From Patiria pectinifera (Eukaryota; Echinodermata; Asteroidea; Valvatida; Asterinidae): DNA of 64,000 bases. Numbering within the stretch: the stretch's first letter is position 1; every line of letters starts with the position of its first letter. A program made the position numbers and the translations under genes. This document shows, in pieces, positions 35,185-45,986 of the stretch. Where the stretch lies: contig CM057129.1 of NCBI GenBank assembly GCA_029964075.1, forward strand, positions 27,705,430-27,769,429, in the 5' to 3' direction. The notes below the pieces were generated by a model. The model had not been told where the DNA came from. It searched no databases and saw only the letters and a program-made list of their open reading frames with translations.

Positions 35185-35422
35185 CATCACACCAGTCAAC
35201 AATTGTCTTGTTATACCTATGTCTCGGATTCTTTAGATTTTGATGTAAAAATCACGAAAACAAACAGCAGTTAACACAACAATAATGACACGACGTCAAC
35301 TTACATGCATGTCGCTTGCTCCAAACAGTTGATCGTCTGCACGTTCGCTGCGTTTTACGTGTGAAACGCGTTCGTACCATATAAAATAAAAAGACGTGTA
35401 CGTACCGTACGCACAAAGTCAC

Positions 35423-35475
35423 AGCACACTCCCTGTGGGATATCACGTACGTAATATCCCACAGACCAGTGTGCT
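35423..35475. repeat. Palindrome with 'ctgtgggatat' arms, unit 2
   Basis: Unit 2 copy of 12636-12688, differing at one or two positions. Confidence 0.7.
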
Positions 35476-35646
35476 ATTACTTTTTTTATAAACTTAACAC
35501 GTGATCGTTCTAGGCCAATGAAAATACAGTGTTCCAGACAAAGTTATAACAATATATACTGTAATTTTCGTTTTTTGTAGACTAAACTACGCTGTGATCT
35601 GGGACACCCTACTGTAAAACACCTACATGTTAGATTTGACTAGAAA

Positions 35647-35704
35647 ACAGTCCATCTTGCATCCAGCTGACTACAGCAGGTCAGCTGGGTGCAAGTTGGA
35701 CTGT
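35647..35704. repeat. 58-bp near-perfect hairpin, unit 2
   Basis: Identical in arms and loop to 12861-12918. Confidence 0.7.
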
Positions 35705-35886
35705 GTTCTTCCCAAATGTAAATACAGTGTGAATTCTCAAATTGCGTGATTAAATGATATATCTCGTTAAAATAATCCAATTGTCTAGTGTCGTTTCAAA
35801 ATCAATTTATACATGTCCATTCGCTTCATAAATGGAGAAGTGGGCGTGCGCCTGCGACGGATAGTCGTATGAAGATTTTTAGCTGA

Positions 35887-36382
35887 CATTATACAACACC
35901 TGAATAAATCCCCGTCATCTGATTGGTGAATTGTAAATCAAGTGACACATTATTATTCGGTATAATGCACGGTGCGACCATGCGCTATACCCATGCGTTA
36001 TACCGTTTCACTTTGCGCTTGTTCCATGACGCGGTATTTGCGTGCAAAATGCAAGCTGGTGTGCGCGTTCAGCGTAGCACGTATTGTTCAAAAGAGCCAG
36101 CGCTACAGCGTATGGTTCAAACATTTTCGTGAAGGGGTAGTTCAACGTCTTTAAAATCAACATAAATTGTAGTTTATAATTTACCAATCAAATGACGAGA
36201 AATTATTCAGGTGTTGTATAAAACAAATAACGAATGTTTTACGTTCGTGCGATGGAAAGAATAATTTCATTCGGTGACAGATTAAATGTTCTATTCCACT
36301 CGGCTTCGCCTTGTGGAATGGAACATTCAATCTGTCACCTCATGAAATTATTCTTACCATCGCACTCGTTATTTGTATAATG
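35887..36382. mobile_element. MITE present only in unit 2 (ends CATTATACAA)
   Basis: The ends are inverted repeats (cattatacaa ... ttgtataatg). Unit 1 lacks the element and reads 'agctgacaatgatgctc' (13095-13111) across the site. It has two internal foldbacks. One pairs the left end 'ttatacaacacctgaataa' with about 36203-36221. The other, 36218-36382, has arms of about 80 bases around ctcggcttcgcc. Related sequence is at 1890-2510 and, inverted, 54780-55140. No transposase is seen. Confidence 0.8.
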
Positions 36383-36439
36383 ATGCTCAATGAAAGCGAT
36401 TCTTTATTCCGCAATCAATCGCAGAATAACATGCAGCTT

Positions 36440-36600
36440 TTAGTCAAGACGTTGTTGTTGTCGTCGTTGTTGCTGGATAAGCGATCATGTGTCACAACAG
36501 CGCGTTATCACAGCGATTTGCAATCACCCACGAACTGCTAGCAATTATCTGTTCAACAACAGGACAACAACGTCTTGACCAAGACTAATCAAGCTTGACT
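36440..36600. repeat. 3' inverted repeat next to receptor B2
   Basis: Same as 13160-13320: 'gtcaagacgttgttgttg' mirrored by 'gacaacaacgtcttgacc', ending just before the receptor stop codon. Confidence 0.7.
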
Positions 36601-37744
36601 ATATTATGTCCTCGGTTGCACCACAACGCTTGTTTCGTTGCAGGAACTTCAGGGACTCGGAGGGTTCTGGGATAGCTGCCCACTGCCGACGCAAGATGCA
36701 ACCGAAAATGGTCTTAAAATCCCGGTGCTTGGTTGCATATATCATGGGGTTGACACAACTGTTCGAAAAGAACAAAGCAAGGAGGTAGGGTCGGGCTGGG
36801 CTGTCACCACACATGAAAACGACAGCGCATGGAGTAATGCACAGCATGAAGGCACATACGACATAGAACATGTTTTTAGTGATGTCGTTCTGTCGGTGTG
36901 TCATCTGGGAGTTGACAGCCAGCACAGAGCTCAGGCTGGTTGGGGATTGGATTTGGTCATCGTCGGTCATGTGAGCCAGGGGAATCATAACAGTGGAGGT
37001 GGTTGGGATGCTGCTGGGCGTGAGTTGGCTTGCTTCTTGGTGGACCGTGACCATCCTCCTAGAGTGACGTTTGAAATGTCTCCAGATGAGTACGTAACAG
37101 ACGATGATGATGACCAGCAGAAAGGGGTATATAATGCCTGCGACGATGAAGTTGAAGGCACGCAGGCTGGCTTGAGAAGTGGTTGACCCGCACAAATGGT
37201 ACTTTTGGTTGTAAGTGAATGCACTTGTGCTTATGAAAGATGGTATCCCAAACGAGATGAACAGCGGGACGAGCCATATCAAAACAAGCCAGATGATGAT
37301 CTTCTTCGGTGTGTAAACTTTATGGTAAGTTGTCGCATGTCGTGTGATCAGCAGCAATCTGTTCAGGGCAATGGCGACTAGCGAGTAAACGCTACAGGCG
37401 ACCGTGACGCTTTGAACAATAGCAGTGATGCTACAGACCCAAACACCGACCGGTAGACCCTTCCGGCCCAGCAAAGCCACGGCATTCCACGGGAGGACCA
37501 GACAGGTCAGAAAGTCCGCCACGCTCAGGTTCACCACGAAGGCGTTGGTTGCCGTTCGGACTTTCTTGGACAGAAGCACGGCCAGTATCACAAGCGTGTT
37601 ACCAAAGATTCCCAGCAAGGCTATGACCAGGAACATAGTGGCTACAATGACCCTTTGGGTGTAGTCAGTGAATTCGAATGTTGAACTCTCCGTGGGGTCC
37701 AACGTAACCCCCTCAGTAACAACTGTGCTCGTTGTGACATCCAT
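36599..37744 (-). CDS. Intact single-exon rhodopsin-class GPCR (paralogue B2)
   Basis: A 381-residue copy of B1. All landmarks are kept (D77, C104, NRL 128-130, W157, loop 2 Cys, YP, TP, NPMIY). Differences from B1 are conservative or lie in loops: T5 for M, T26 for S, K95 for T in loop 1, I171 for M, L184 for M in loop 2, F208 for I in TM5 and H258 for D in loop 3. A 3-base insertion next to the stop adds a second terminal Ile. The low divergence of B1/B2 contrasts with D1/D2, although both pairs arose by the same duplication. Both copies are intact, so both may be functional. Confidence 0.94.
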   Translation of the reverse strand: MDVTTSTVVTEGVTLDPTESSTFEFTDYTQRVIVATMFLVIALLGIFGNTLVILAVLLSKKVRTATNAFVVNLSVADFLTCLVLPWNAVALLGRKGLPVGVWVCSITAIVQSVTVACSVYSLVAIALNRLLLITRHATTYHKVYTPKKIIIWLVLIWLVPLFISFGIPSFISTSAFTYNQKYHLCGSTTSQASLRAFNFIVAGIIYPFLLVIIIVCYVLIWRHFKRHSRRMVTVHQEASQLTPSSIPTTSTVMIPLAHMTDDDQIQSPTSLSSVLAVNSQMTHRQNDITKNMFYVVCAFMLCITPCAVVFMCGDSPARPYLLALFFSNSCVNPMIYATKHRDFKTIFGCILRRQWAAIPEPSESLKFLQRNKRCGATEDII

Positions 37745-37980
37745 TTGGAAAAGTTGACTTCACTTGTGATGACGGACAATCACTCTGAATGATGTGCGTG
37801 CTGTAGTACCACACCACTCTACCTTGGGAAGTATATACTTTTAATACTGTCCCTTTTCTGGTTTACCCCTGCAGTCTAAAGACAACAGAACACTGATAGA
37901 TATCGTGTTGAACACACAGAAATGAGTTTCCCGAAAGAGAAAGAATAGTTTCCAAAGACAACAAGGAAGAAGGCAGTGCG
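37745..37980 (-). promoter_or_regulatory. Conserved upstream flank of receptor B2
   Basis: Proximal phrase as in the other paralogues, with a TATA-like gtatatactt at 37831-37840, about 90 bases from the start codon. Confidence 0.45.
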
Positions 37981-38019
37981 AAGCCTATATACACTGTAAA
38001 ACCATGTGTCTAACTTCTG

Positions 38020-38425
38020 AGCACAAATATAAACGCATATCTGTAAGTCTTTATAAACACGAGAACATATTTATGAAAAAACACTGAACACATGTTTATA
38101 AATAAACACTTTGTTTCAATAAACACTATGCGTTTTTACATAAATATATATCAAGATGTTTACTGATACTGCTTTAATATTTTGTGAATGTACTTGTGCT
38201 TACAAGTAAATTATGTGTTTAGGTTATAACCATTTGTATGTGTTTCAAGCCTTTAACACTTTATAAATGCTTCGACACGTTTTAATCTTTAAGTAAACAC
38301 TTCCTTGAAATCACTAGAACGTGTTTTTTAAACTTTTTTTTCTAAATTACCATGAAAACGTAAAGCAAACTTAAAGCTTAAAATTAAAACTTAAAACAAA
38401 CTTTTTACAAGATCTTTATAAGAAA
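38020..38425. repeat. Degenerate 'aaacac'-rich tract, unit 2
   Basis: Nearly identical to 14740-15145. Confidence 0.5.
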
Positions 38426-38573
38426 TCGGAATAAAGATTCCCAGCAAGGCTATGACAAGGAACATAGTGGCTACGATGACCCTCTGGGTGTAGTCACTGA
38501 ATTCGAATGTTGAACTCTCCGAGGGGTCCAACGTAACCCCCTCAGTAACAACTGTGCTCGTTATGATATCCAT
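38391..38573 (-). pseudogene. N-terminal fragment of a receptor (TM1 only), unit 2
   Basis: Counterpart of 15111-15293. The same 60-codon frame is still open, with two residue changes (PSESS for PTESS, and IALLG for ISLLG). The break after LLGIF and the 13-residue unrelated tail are identical, so the truncation predates the duplication. Its upstream flank, including the TATA-like motif at 38660-38669, is kept. It could encode a one-helix peptide if transcribed, but loss of the other six helices rules out a receptor. Confidence 0.85.
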
Positions 38574-39225
38574 TTGGAAAAGTTGAATTCACTTGTGATG
38601 ACGAATAATCACTCTAAATGATTTGCGTGCTTTAGAACCACACCACTGCACTTTGGGAAGTATATACTAATGTCGATGTCTCCCTCCTTTTTTTTTTTTA
38701 GCCCCGCTGTCTTAAACAACAGACCACTGACTGATTTGGTGTTGAACACACAGAAAGTTTCCCGTTCATGACATTTTAGAATAACATTTCTACTTTCGTT
38801 GTTTGTTTCGTTTGCCATAAAGGAGGATAAAACCCGATGATAAAAGTAAACTGTTTCCAAAGACAACAAGGAAGAGGGCAGTGAGGCCTTTATGGAATAT
38901 CCAAAAGCTGTACAGAAAACATGAGAATAGTTTCATTTGAGGGATGACATGCCCCCAAAATGTTTCAGTCAGCATTTAAGCCTCAGTTGGCAAACGAATC
39001 GTCAAATTCATCTAGTTGGCTGATTCTCCCAGTTAGTCAAATATTATTTTTTATATTCTGGCCAATATGCCATCAGCTATTTGTTTTCCTTCTGTAGGGG
39101 AGTGAAGCAATTACATGAAACGTTATGTTTATTCATGAGAATAGAACAGTGACGTAAACACCAATGCTATTACTTAGTTGAACCAGTTACATTAAAGCAA
39201 TTTTAGTACCGTCTCAGTATCGTCA
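38574..39225 (-). promoter_or_regulatory. Upstream flank of the N-terminal fragment, unit 2
   Basis: Same extended flank as 15294-15940, nearly unchanged. Confidence 0.4.
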
Positions 39226-39229
39226 AGCG

Positions 39230-39305
39230 TGTCCTAGTAGTCTAATAGGTAGTGACATGAACTATTGATCCAAAGATCGCGGTGGTTCGAATCCATCGAT
39301 GCCTA
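39230..39305 (+). repeat. tRNA-like sequence, unit 2
   Basis: Counterpart of 15940-16016: A-box-like sequence, perfect B box ggttcgaatcc, then a short T-run. The anticodon arm is poor. Confidence 0.5.
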
Positions 39306-39629
39306 TTTTTTCTGATAATCGTTTGGATTGTCTAAATTTAAGGGAGACAAACGGAGTCCGAAACTTATTATGTGTTGCAGTGATTCCATTGAAACTACTG
39401 AATTATTCATGAATGGCTTCGCCCACCTACTGAAGAAAGAAATGCAGTCATTAATAGTGCGTTACACTATTCATTACTGCATACATATTGTGTGTGGACC
39501 CATTGTCAGTACAATTTGTATTGCAGTAGTGTTAGTGCACTAGTATTGTGCGTTCATGACTGGGCGGAACTTAGCGCTCAGTGAGCTGCCGCGTGCATGG
39601 CATTGGTTAACAAAGCCCGGCCTAGACTT

Positions 39630-40830
39630 TGCCAGGTCTGGGTTCAACCTCGTGCCCCGTGGGTACGATCTTGCAGCGCCATGTTGTTTCCCATCATGCT
39701 ATGCGCGATCGTAACCCCTGGAATTGTGTAATTTAAATATACCAAAATACGGTATATTATAATTAGGGCTGCAGTTTATCCGTTTTACGTGCCGACGCCA
39801 TCTTTAAAATGTTAAAAGTTGGTATTTTGAAGAATCAATCCTTTCAAACACAACGTTTGGACCTTGTGTTAATTAGCAAAGATTTGTATTAAATGTACGT
39901 ACCCCTTTCGTGCCTTTACAACCACAGATACAGGGTTTTTTTAACCAAAAACGCGGCTGACATAATCCATATCGTACAGGCATCGCGACTTTTGAATCAT
40001 ATTTTTTTTTTTCGTACGTGACGTTACGTGCAAAGCTAAGCACGCGAGCGCGAGCGCATTATGGGCGCCCCCGGCGTGCAATCTTCGAAATGCCCGCGCA
40101 GTACGCTGTAAATAGCCATTCAGCGTCATTTACGTCATCATCACAGCCAGGGGTTAGTGTAAGGAACGAGCACGCGCCTCTGGAGTCGAGGCTGGTCTGG
40201 GTTGCGCTCAGTCTCTGCCTATAGTAAATCCACTCACAGCGCATATCGCATCGCATACGTCCTTACAGTACATAACGCACGCACTCATGCGTCGACTCCG
40301 GACCATCATGTTTAAAAACGTACATGTACATGTTATTTTCAAATGATTCAGCAACCCAGACTTGGTCAATCTGCCAAGCGTACGCCTTGATTTGTTCCAC
40401 GTTTGAACAAAGTCTATGGAAATTATTTTTCGCTGTGATTGGCTTCTACCGATTTCGGTAGAAGCCAATCATATCGCAGTATTTCAAGTACCTAGCGTTT
40501 TTATTCTTAAAAACGCGCGCAGATTCAACCTCGTTCCCCATGGGTACGATCTTGCTGCGCCTTGTTGTTTCCAATCATGCCTTGTAAGGAACGCGCACGC
40601 GCCCATGTAGTCGAGGCTGGCGCAGATTGTTTTGATATTATTCCTAACACGCAATCAGCGTTGTCTGCGTATTCGCGCAGCCAAAGTTTCGCGGAGAACG
40701 CACACGCATCCCATGATGAGGATCGAGTAGAAACAGATACACGCATGCGTACGTTCGAATGCTTTGAAATGGCTCTGGGTACGCACAACACGAAGCGGTA
40801 TCAATGGATCTCAACATCTTTTACAGGTTT
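39630..40830. repeat. GC-rich repeat cluster, unit 2
   Basis: Counterpart of 16340-17540. The small palindrome at about 40430-40485 is more perfect here, because 'ggtagaagccaatc' matches its arm better than unit 1 'ggtagcagccaatc'. Confidence 0.55.
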
Positions 40831-41584
40831 ACCCCAATAATAACTCCCTTTTGTTTTGTACAACATTTGAATGTCGTATTCTTTATTAATTCAATCCAAG
40901 AGCAGCTGATCTTAGCATTATCATCCCAATATAATGTGTTTGAAATCTACAAATTAAGATTACGTTTTTAAACTTTTGCAGATTGTTATCCAGCCTTTCC
41001 ATACCTACTGAAAATAATAAACGAGTCTTCAAAAATTGGTTACTTTGATTGGTCAAGCGATGTTGCTGCATATGCATAGAGATGGTGTTGCATATGCATA
41101 AATGAATACAGGCGCGTACACGTGAGGGGGGGGGGTGCTGATGGCAGATTGATCAAGTCGGAATTTCTAGCTTTTGCACCACATGTGTGCACATGCTCTG
41201 CAATACACGCACACACATGTACGTGTAATACGTGTGTTGTAAAATGTACATACATTGTGTGCGCATTGTTATACGGCACTGAAATGAAACGCGCGCTGAA
41301 GTGTACCTTGTGGGACATCTGGAAAGGCGTAAACTAAGTGATTTTCGCTACCGACTTAAGGCAATTCCGACGTTAGTCAAGTCTAAGCCCTCCCCCATAG
41401 ATAAAGTACATGAATGTATTTTGTACATTGTGCGTGTTAACCTGTACTTTGTACAGAAGATGGTTTGGGAGTTGAGATGCGGACAGCGCGCAGAGAGTAA
41501 CTTTATATTTAGTTGTGCTCTGCGTTTGTGCAATGTCTATGCGCGATTTTTACAAAGTCGTATGAGCTGTGCTTAGGTACTACG

Positions 41585-41815
41585 CTGGCATGTAAAGTTG
41601 ATGTGTTTCAAGTGCAAGGCTGTCAAGGCTGATGCATGCTTGCATGGTTGATGCGTAGCGAGTACAAGGCTGTACTGTTGTGCATTGCTAATAGGCTGTT
41701 GTACTTTGCTGATGCTGTCGTACATTGCTGAAGCTGTTGTACATTGCTAATGCTGGTGATATTGTTGTCATTAATTGCGATGCATTGATGACATGGTTGT
41801 GCAGTGCTAATGCTG
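41585..41815. repeat. Degenerate minisatellite, unit 2
   Basis: Counterpart of 18300-18525, with an extra partial repeat near 41740-41755. Confidence 0.7.
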
Positions 41816-41961
41816 TTAGGGTTGGATCATCTCCCAATAATTAAAAGACCCAATAAAACAACCACTCCAATTAATTCCAATAACTGCTCATTCGTTGATT
41901 ATTGTTGAATAAGATAATGATCATTGTTGCTTGACAATTCTGTTCCAGGTGTCTTGGTTTA

Positions 41962-42195
41962 GTATGCAATGAACACAGTTATATTTGGAGCTATTTCGTT
42001 TTGTCTATTTTGTGTTTAAAAGGCCTGTCGGACCCCATTCGAAAAAAAAGCCTTTGGCTTTGTGGGCTATCCAGGCACCAGTCTTTTTTCAAACGTTTTG
42101 TGTTTATTCCTTAATGTATTTCTGTGTATTGTTTTTCCTTATTGTTTTGTATTTGTGTGAGTGCCAAATAAAACAAACCAACAAACCAAAAACCA
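41962..42195 (+). mobile_element. LINE 3' end, unit 2
   Basis: Counterpart of 18680-18900, with the same terminal 'caaataaaacaaaccaac'. Confidence 0.6.
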
Positions 42196-42479
42196 AAGTC
42201 TCACAACAATTTGTCCAAAGTCTGTAATAAGACTATCCTGTAACAACAAATGAATAGGCTAAATCCCCTGTTAAAATTCAAACGCTTCCGTTTAAAACTT
42301 AAAAGGAGATTAAAATATCCCATTTCAACTCGGGAAGAGCCTATCCAGGAATAAGCACGTAATCGTTTTGACGTACATGTACTTGTTTACTGTGGGGGGC
42401 TGGACATCATGTGACGTGGAGCACTATTTAATGTAACATTAATGGACTGGACAATGTCTGACACTAGATGACGCTATTG

Positions 42480-42670
42480 TGGCGGGAACTCCCCGGGCCA
42501 ACCCAAGTCTGTATAGGACCAAGTCTGACACTTATAAGGGTGGAGATGAACTTCCCAAACCAAGGCTCGTCCCTAGGCTAGAGACCACTCAGAGCGATCT
42601 TCAAGGCTAAGGGTGCAGGTCCGTTTTGGTAGAAATATACCGCCGATTGTGAATGATCGCTAATTACTCA
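42480..42670. repeat. Dispersed repeat, full form
   Basis: Shares 'ggaactcccc.gggccaaccc..gtct' to 'gctaattactca' with 3865-4065. Unit 1 has lost about 65 bases of it (junction 'gacgctatcccaaacc' near 19210). Confidence 0.55.
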
Positions 42671-42999
42671 AGAAATATACAAAATTGTACACTCTAACAC
42701 TAACATCGGAACAGTATATACACAAATATCAAAAAAGAGTGATCTATATAGAAAAATTACATCAAAGCTCAATAATCACCTCCTTCTGAGTGTATTAAAA
42801 AAGGAAACATGCACCAAGTGCCCTGTTATTAAGTTGCACTAGTTCATAAAAGTCAACAATGGCTACTTTATTTCATTATTTGAATATAATACATGTTTGT
42901 GAGAGTTACACCAAAACAAAGTAAAATGAAAATAACACTTCCAGAGGTAAGTGGTCATACAGGATAAATACATTTTTACATTTTATGATTTACCACTTA

Positions 43000-44130
43000 G
43001 TATTACTGTAATAAAACAAAAAAAAGCCCAATTTACCAACCCCAACATATTGCAGTAGAACAGTATACCTTCACCCACAAACTTTGAAATCTTAGTGTGG
43101 TGGTCACTTCCGTTACCTAGAGAGGAACATAGCTTGCTGCCTAAGATACAGTTTCTGAAGCTAGCAGCACTCTCTAAGATTGTCAGTCTTGCTGGAAGCG
43201 AATTCCAATCACTGATTGCGTTGAAGAAAAGGCCAGTAGAGGCATGCCCTTCCACTCTGAAAACTTTAAAATGTTATTTACTAAGATGTAAGTTGGACAA
43301 TCGAGTTATTGTGATGAGATATTTTGTACACATGATTCAAACGTAAAAATTTAACTCTACTTCATCTAACATTTCAATGTTAGACAGCTCGGTGGGTCCA
43401 GTACGAGCCCTGTGAGATTGAGTCTGGATCGAGCCATCTTGCTGTGAGCTGCCTGGAATTTGATTTTCAACTGTAACTTTAAACCAGGGAACCAGGATGA
43501 ACAAGCATGGTCAAAACAACACTGAACAAGAGCACAACATATCAGATGGCATTCTCCTTGATCAAAGAAACAGCACTGTCTATGAACAAATCTCAACCTA
43601 GATTGCATCTTACTAAGACAGGTCTGAGCAAATAAATCACCTGAGAGGGCTTCATCAAGGTTAAGACCTAAATATTTCACTGATATTATTTATTTATTTA
43701 TTCGTTATCCTGGGGAAACTTTCAGCGGAACACTGTTTTTCAAAGGTGCCCAGCAGCTACAACAAACATACGGTATAGTATAACAATAGAAACAACAATA
43801 AAAACATCAGGTTCTTGTAGTTGCGCTTATTAAAAACTCTCTAGAGTGGGAGGCAAAGGATATTTAACTTCACATGAAATATCTGAACTTTTCTGAGTTT
43901 TCTTTGAGAGCCAAAGAGGATACATTCAGTTTTCTCTAGATGACAAGACAGCCTCTTGTCTACCAACCAATTATTGCATGATTCTAAAACCCTACTCAGT
44001 TGCCTGCGAAATGAAGTCAGGATTTTTGTGTGAGAGTAGACAATTGCGCTATCCTCGGCATACAGGAAGAGCTTGAAGTCGTCCTCCCAGTGCAAAACCA
44101 TGTCGTTAACATAACACAGGAACAGACCCG
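43000..44130 (-). mobile_element. Decayed LINE reverse transcriptase, unit 2
   Basis: Minus-strand pieces in order: 'CYVNDMVLHWEDDFKLFLYAEDSAIV', continuing to 'SCNNWLVDKRLSCHLEKTE' (open to 43841), then 'KYLGLNLDEALSGDLFAQTC' with 'ALVQCCFDHACSSWFPGLK' (43366-43680), then 'FFNAISDWNSLPARL' (about 43170-43260). The palm box is YAED, so it is dead. A segment of about 170 bases containing the GVPQG-like region present in unit 1 is missing near 44125. Confidence 0.82.
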
Positions 44131-44139
44131 TCAGGTTCT

Positions 44140-45240
44140 CCGTTACGAAAGCAAAACAAATAAAAAATAAAAACAAAAATCGGTATTTTGGCGAAAATCT
44201 GACTTCCTGAATGAATGGCAATGATTCAAGCTCTATGTTGCATATCAATATCTTTTCAGTGTGGAATAGAAAAAGAAGAGTTTATCTTTTCAACTTGAAA
44301 CACAAAAGGCAAAACAAACAAATCAGGGTTTTTTGGTATACACATCTCGAGAAAGTTAACAATTTTGATTAAAAAAACTCGCCAAGTTCGGAAGAAACAC
44401 CTCACCCACCCCTACAAAAAGGAAAACGTGTTCATGCTTTTGGCTAGAACCAACAACCCCAGGATTAACAGTCCCATGCTCTAAACTATTGAGCTAATCG
44501 TGTTCCGTTATTGGAAATATAATATTAACGCTTATTTACATGGAGTTATTTTAAATTGCATACAACACGCCTGGGCAATTGCCAACAAGGTTTCTGCATT
44601 ATTCATATCGCGAATCAGCCAGTAACCTGCATTCATTAATAACATATGCATAAATACAACAGTATGCAGAAATTAAATAAAAAGGAGAGGGTAAAATACT
44701 TGAAAGCGGTTAAGAAAGTATTCCGATAAGTCGGATGTGAACGTGAAAAGGAAACAAAGAAGTAGTTTAGTTATAAATGAAGGAAATAAAAGGTTTTCGT
44801 TTTCAATCTAAATAGAAATTGAAACGAAATCCAATACAATATACTTCACATCAGGTTGCATTGATTTTTTTGCAGCTCAATTACAGCAAAATTAAGAAGG
44901 CATTTTCAGAGCACTATGGTAAGTTTATTAAATATTCACAGTACGAGGATTCGCCTCGGACGATTCGCGGGGGAGGGGGGGGGGTGTCTTTCGCCGCCTG
45001 TTTCCCGCTTCGCGTGCGAAACGCTCTACATACGCGATCGGGAACAGCCATATACGCCCCATTTATATTCTCAAATATTGTGATTAAATTACACATCTCT
45101 GTACAAAAATCTTATTGTCTAATATGGTATTAAAATCATTCATACATGTCCGTGCTCTTCATAAATTAACGAAGAAGTGGTCGTGCGCCTGCAACGTGTA
45201 GACCTATGGATCCTTTACTGACAATGATGCACATGTATGG
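44140..45240 (-). repeat. R-family block with tRNA-like core (unit 2, before C2)
   Basis: Counterpart of 21350-22420, with the tRNA-like core at 44440-44498. The G-run is interrupted here (gggggagggggggggg near 44968). Confidence 0.6.
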
Positions 45241-45325
45241 TGCTGCTTGCATTCAATCCTACTATCAATCATACAGTAGCCTGCCGCTTACAGTGTTCAG
45301 ATCGGACCACACTCAAATAAAGCCT

Positions 45326-45525
45326 GGTTTACATATCGACGTTCAGCTTGCACAGACTACGCAGACTGCGCAGACAGTACGCGGACAGTGTGAGGTAGTT
45401 TGCATCTGTCTGAGTTGTCAGCGACACTTCCGGTCAAAGGATTTTTTCCCCATTTGTCTGCGTTGCAGTTTGGTTCATGTTTGCGCTTCTCTTTGCGTAC
45501 CTTACGTCGATATGGAAACTAGGTT
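45326..45525. mobile_element. Short MITE-like element, unit 2
   Basis: Counterpart of 22498-22700, with the same inverted ends (cctggtttacatatcgacgt / acgtcgatatggaaactagg). Confidence 0.7.
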
Positions 45526-45529
45526 GGTC

Positions 45530-45983
45530 AAGACGTTGTTGTTGTTGTTGTTGTTGTTGTTGCGTACGCGATCACCTGCCACAAGAGGGCGTTTTTACAA
45601 TGAATTACTCTCATCAACGAACCGCTATGCATGGCAACAACGTCATAGGAATCTTGTAAAATTTTCCCCAGTTAATGGGGGAAACTAGTGCGCATGCGCT
45701 ACTTCTGCAGGCAAATACGGTCCATTTTCTGCCACACGCGTACTACATACGACAGAGAGCTGCCATGAAGTTGCACAAAATTCTGGTAGCATCTTGTATG
45801 GTACAGGCTGAGTTTGATTCGCAGATGTTGAAAGGTTTTGAAAGCTCGCCTCATATAAACCGGCGCGCATGACGAGGTCGCTACAAGATTCCCAAGACTT
45901 TGTTGTGAAACGTCCTCTTTCGGCAGGTGATCGGGTATCCAACAACAGAAGACAATATTTTGACCAAGACTAATAACCAAACT
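45530..45983. repeat. 3' inverted repeat next to receptor C2
   Basis: Counterpart of 22705-23155. The (GTT)n tract has about one more repeat than in unit 1. Confidence 0.7.
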
Positions 45984-45986
45984 AGA

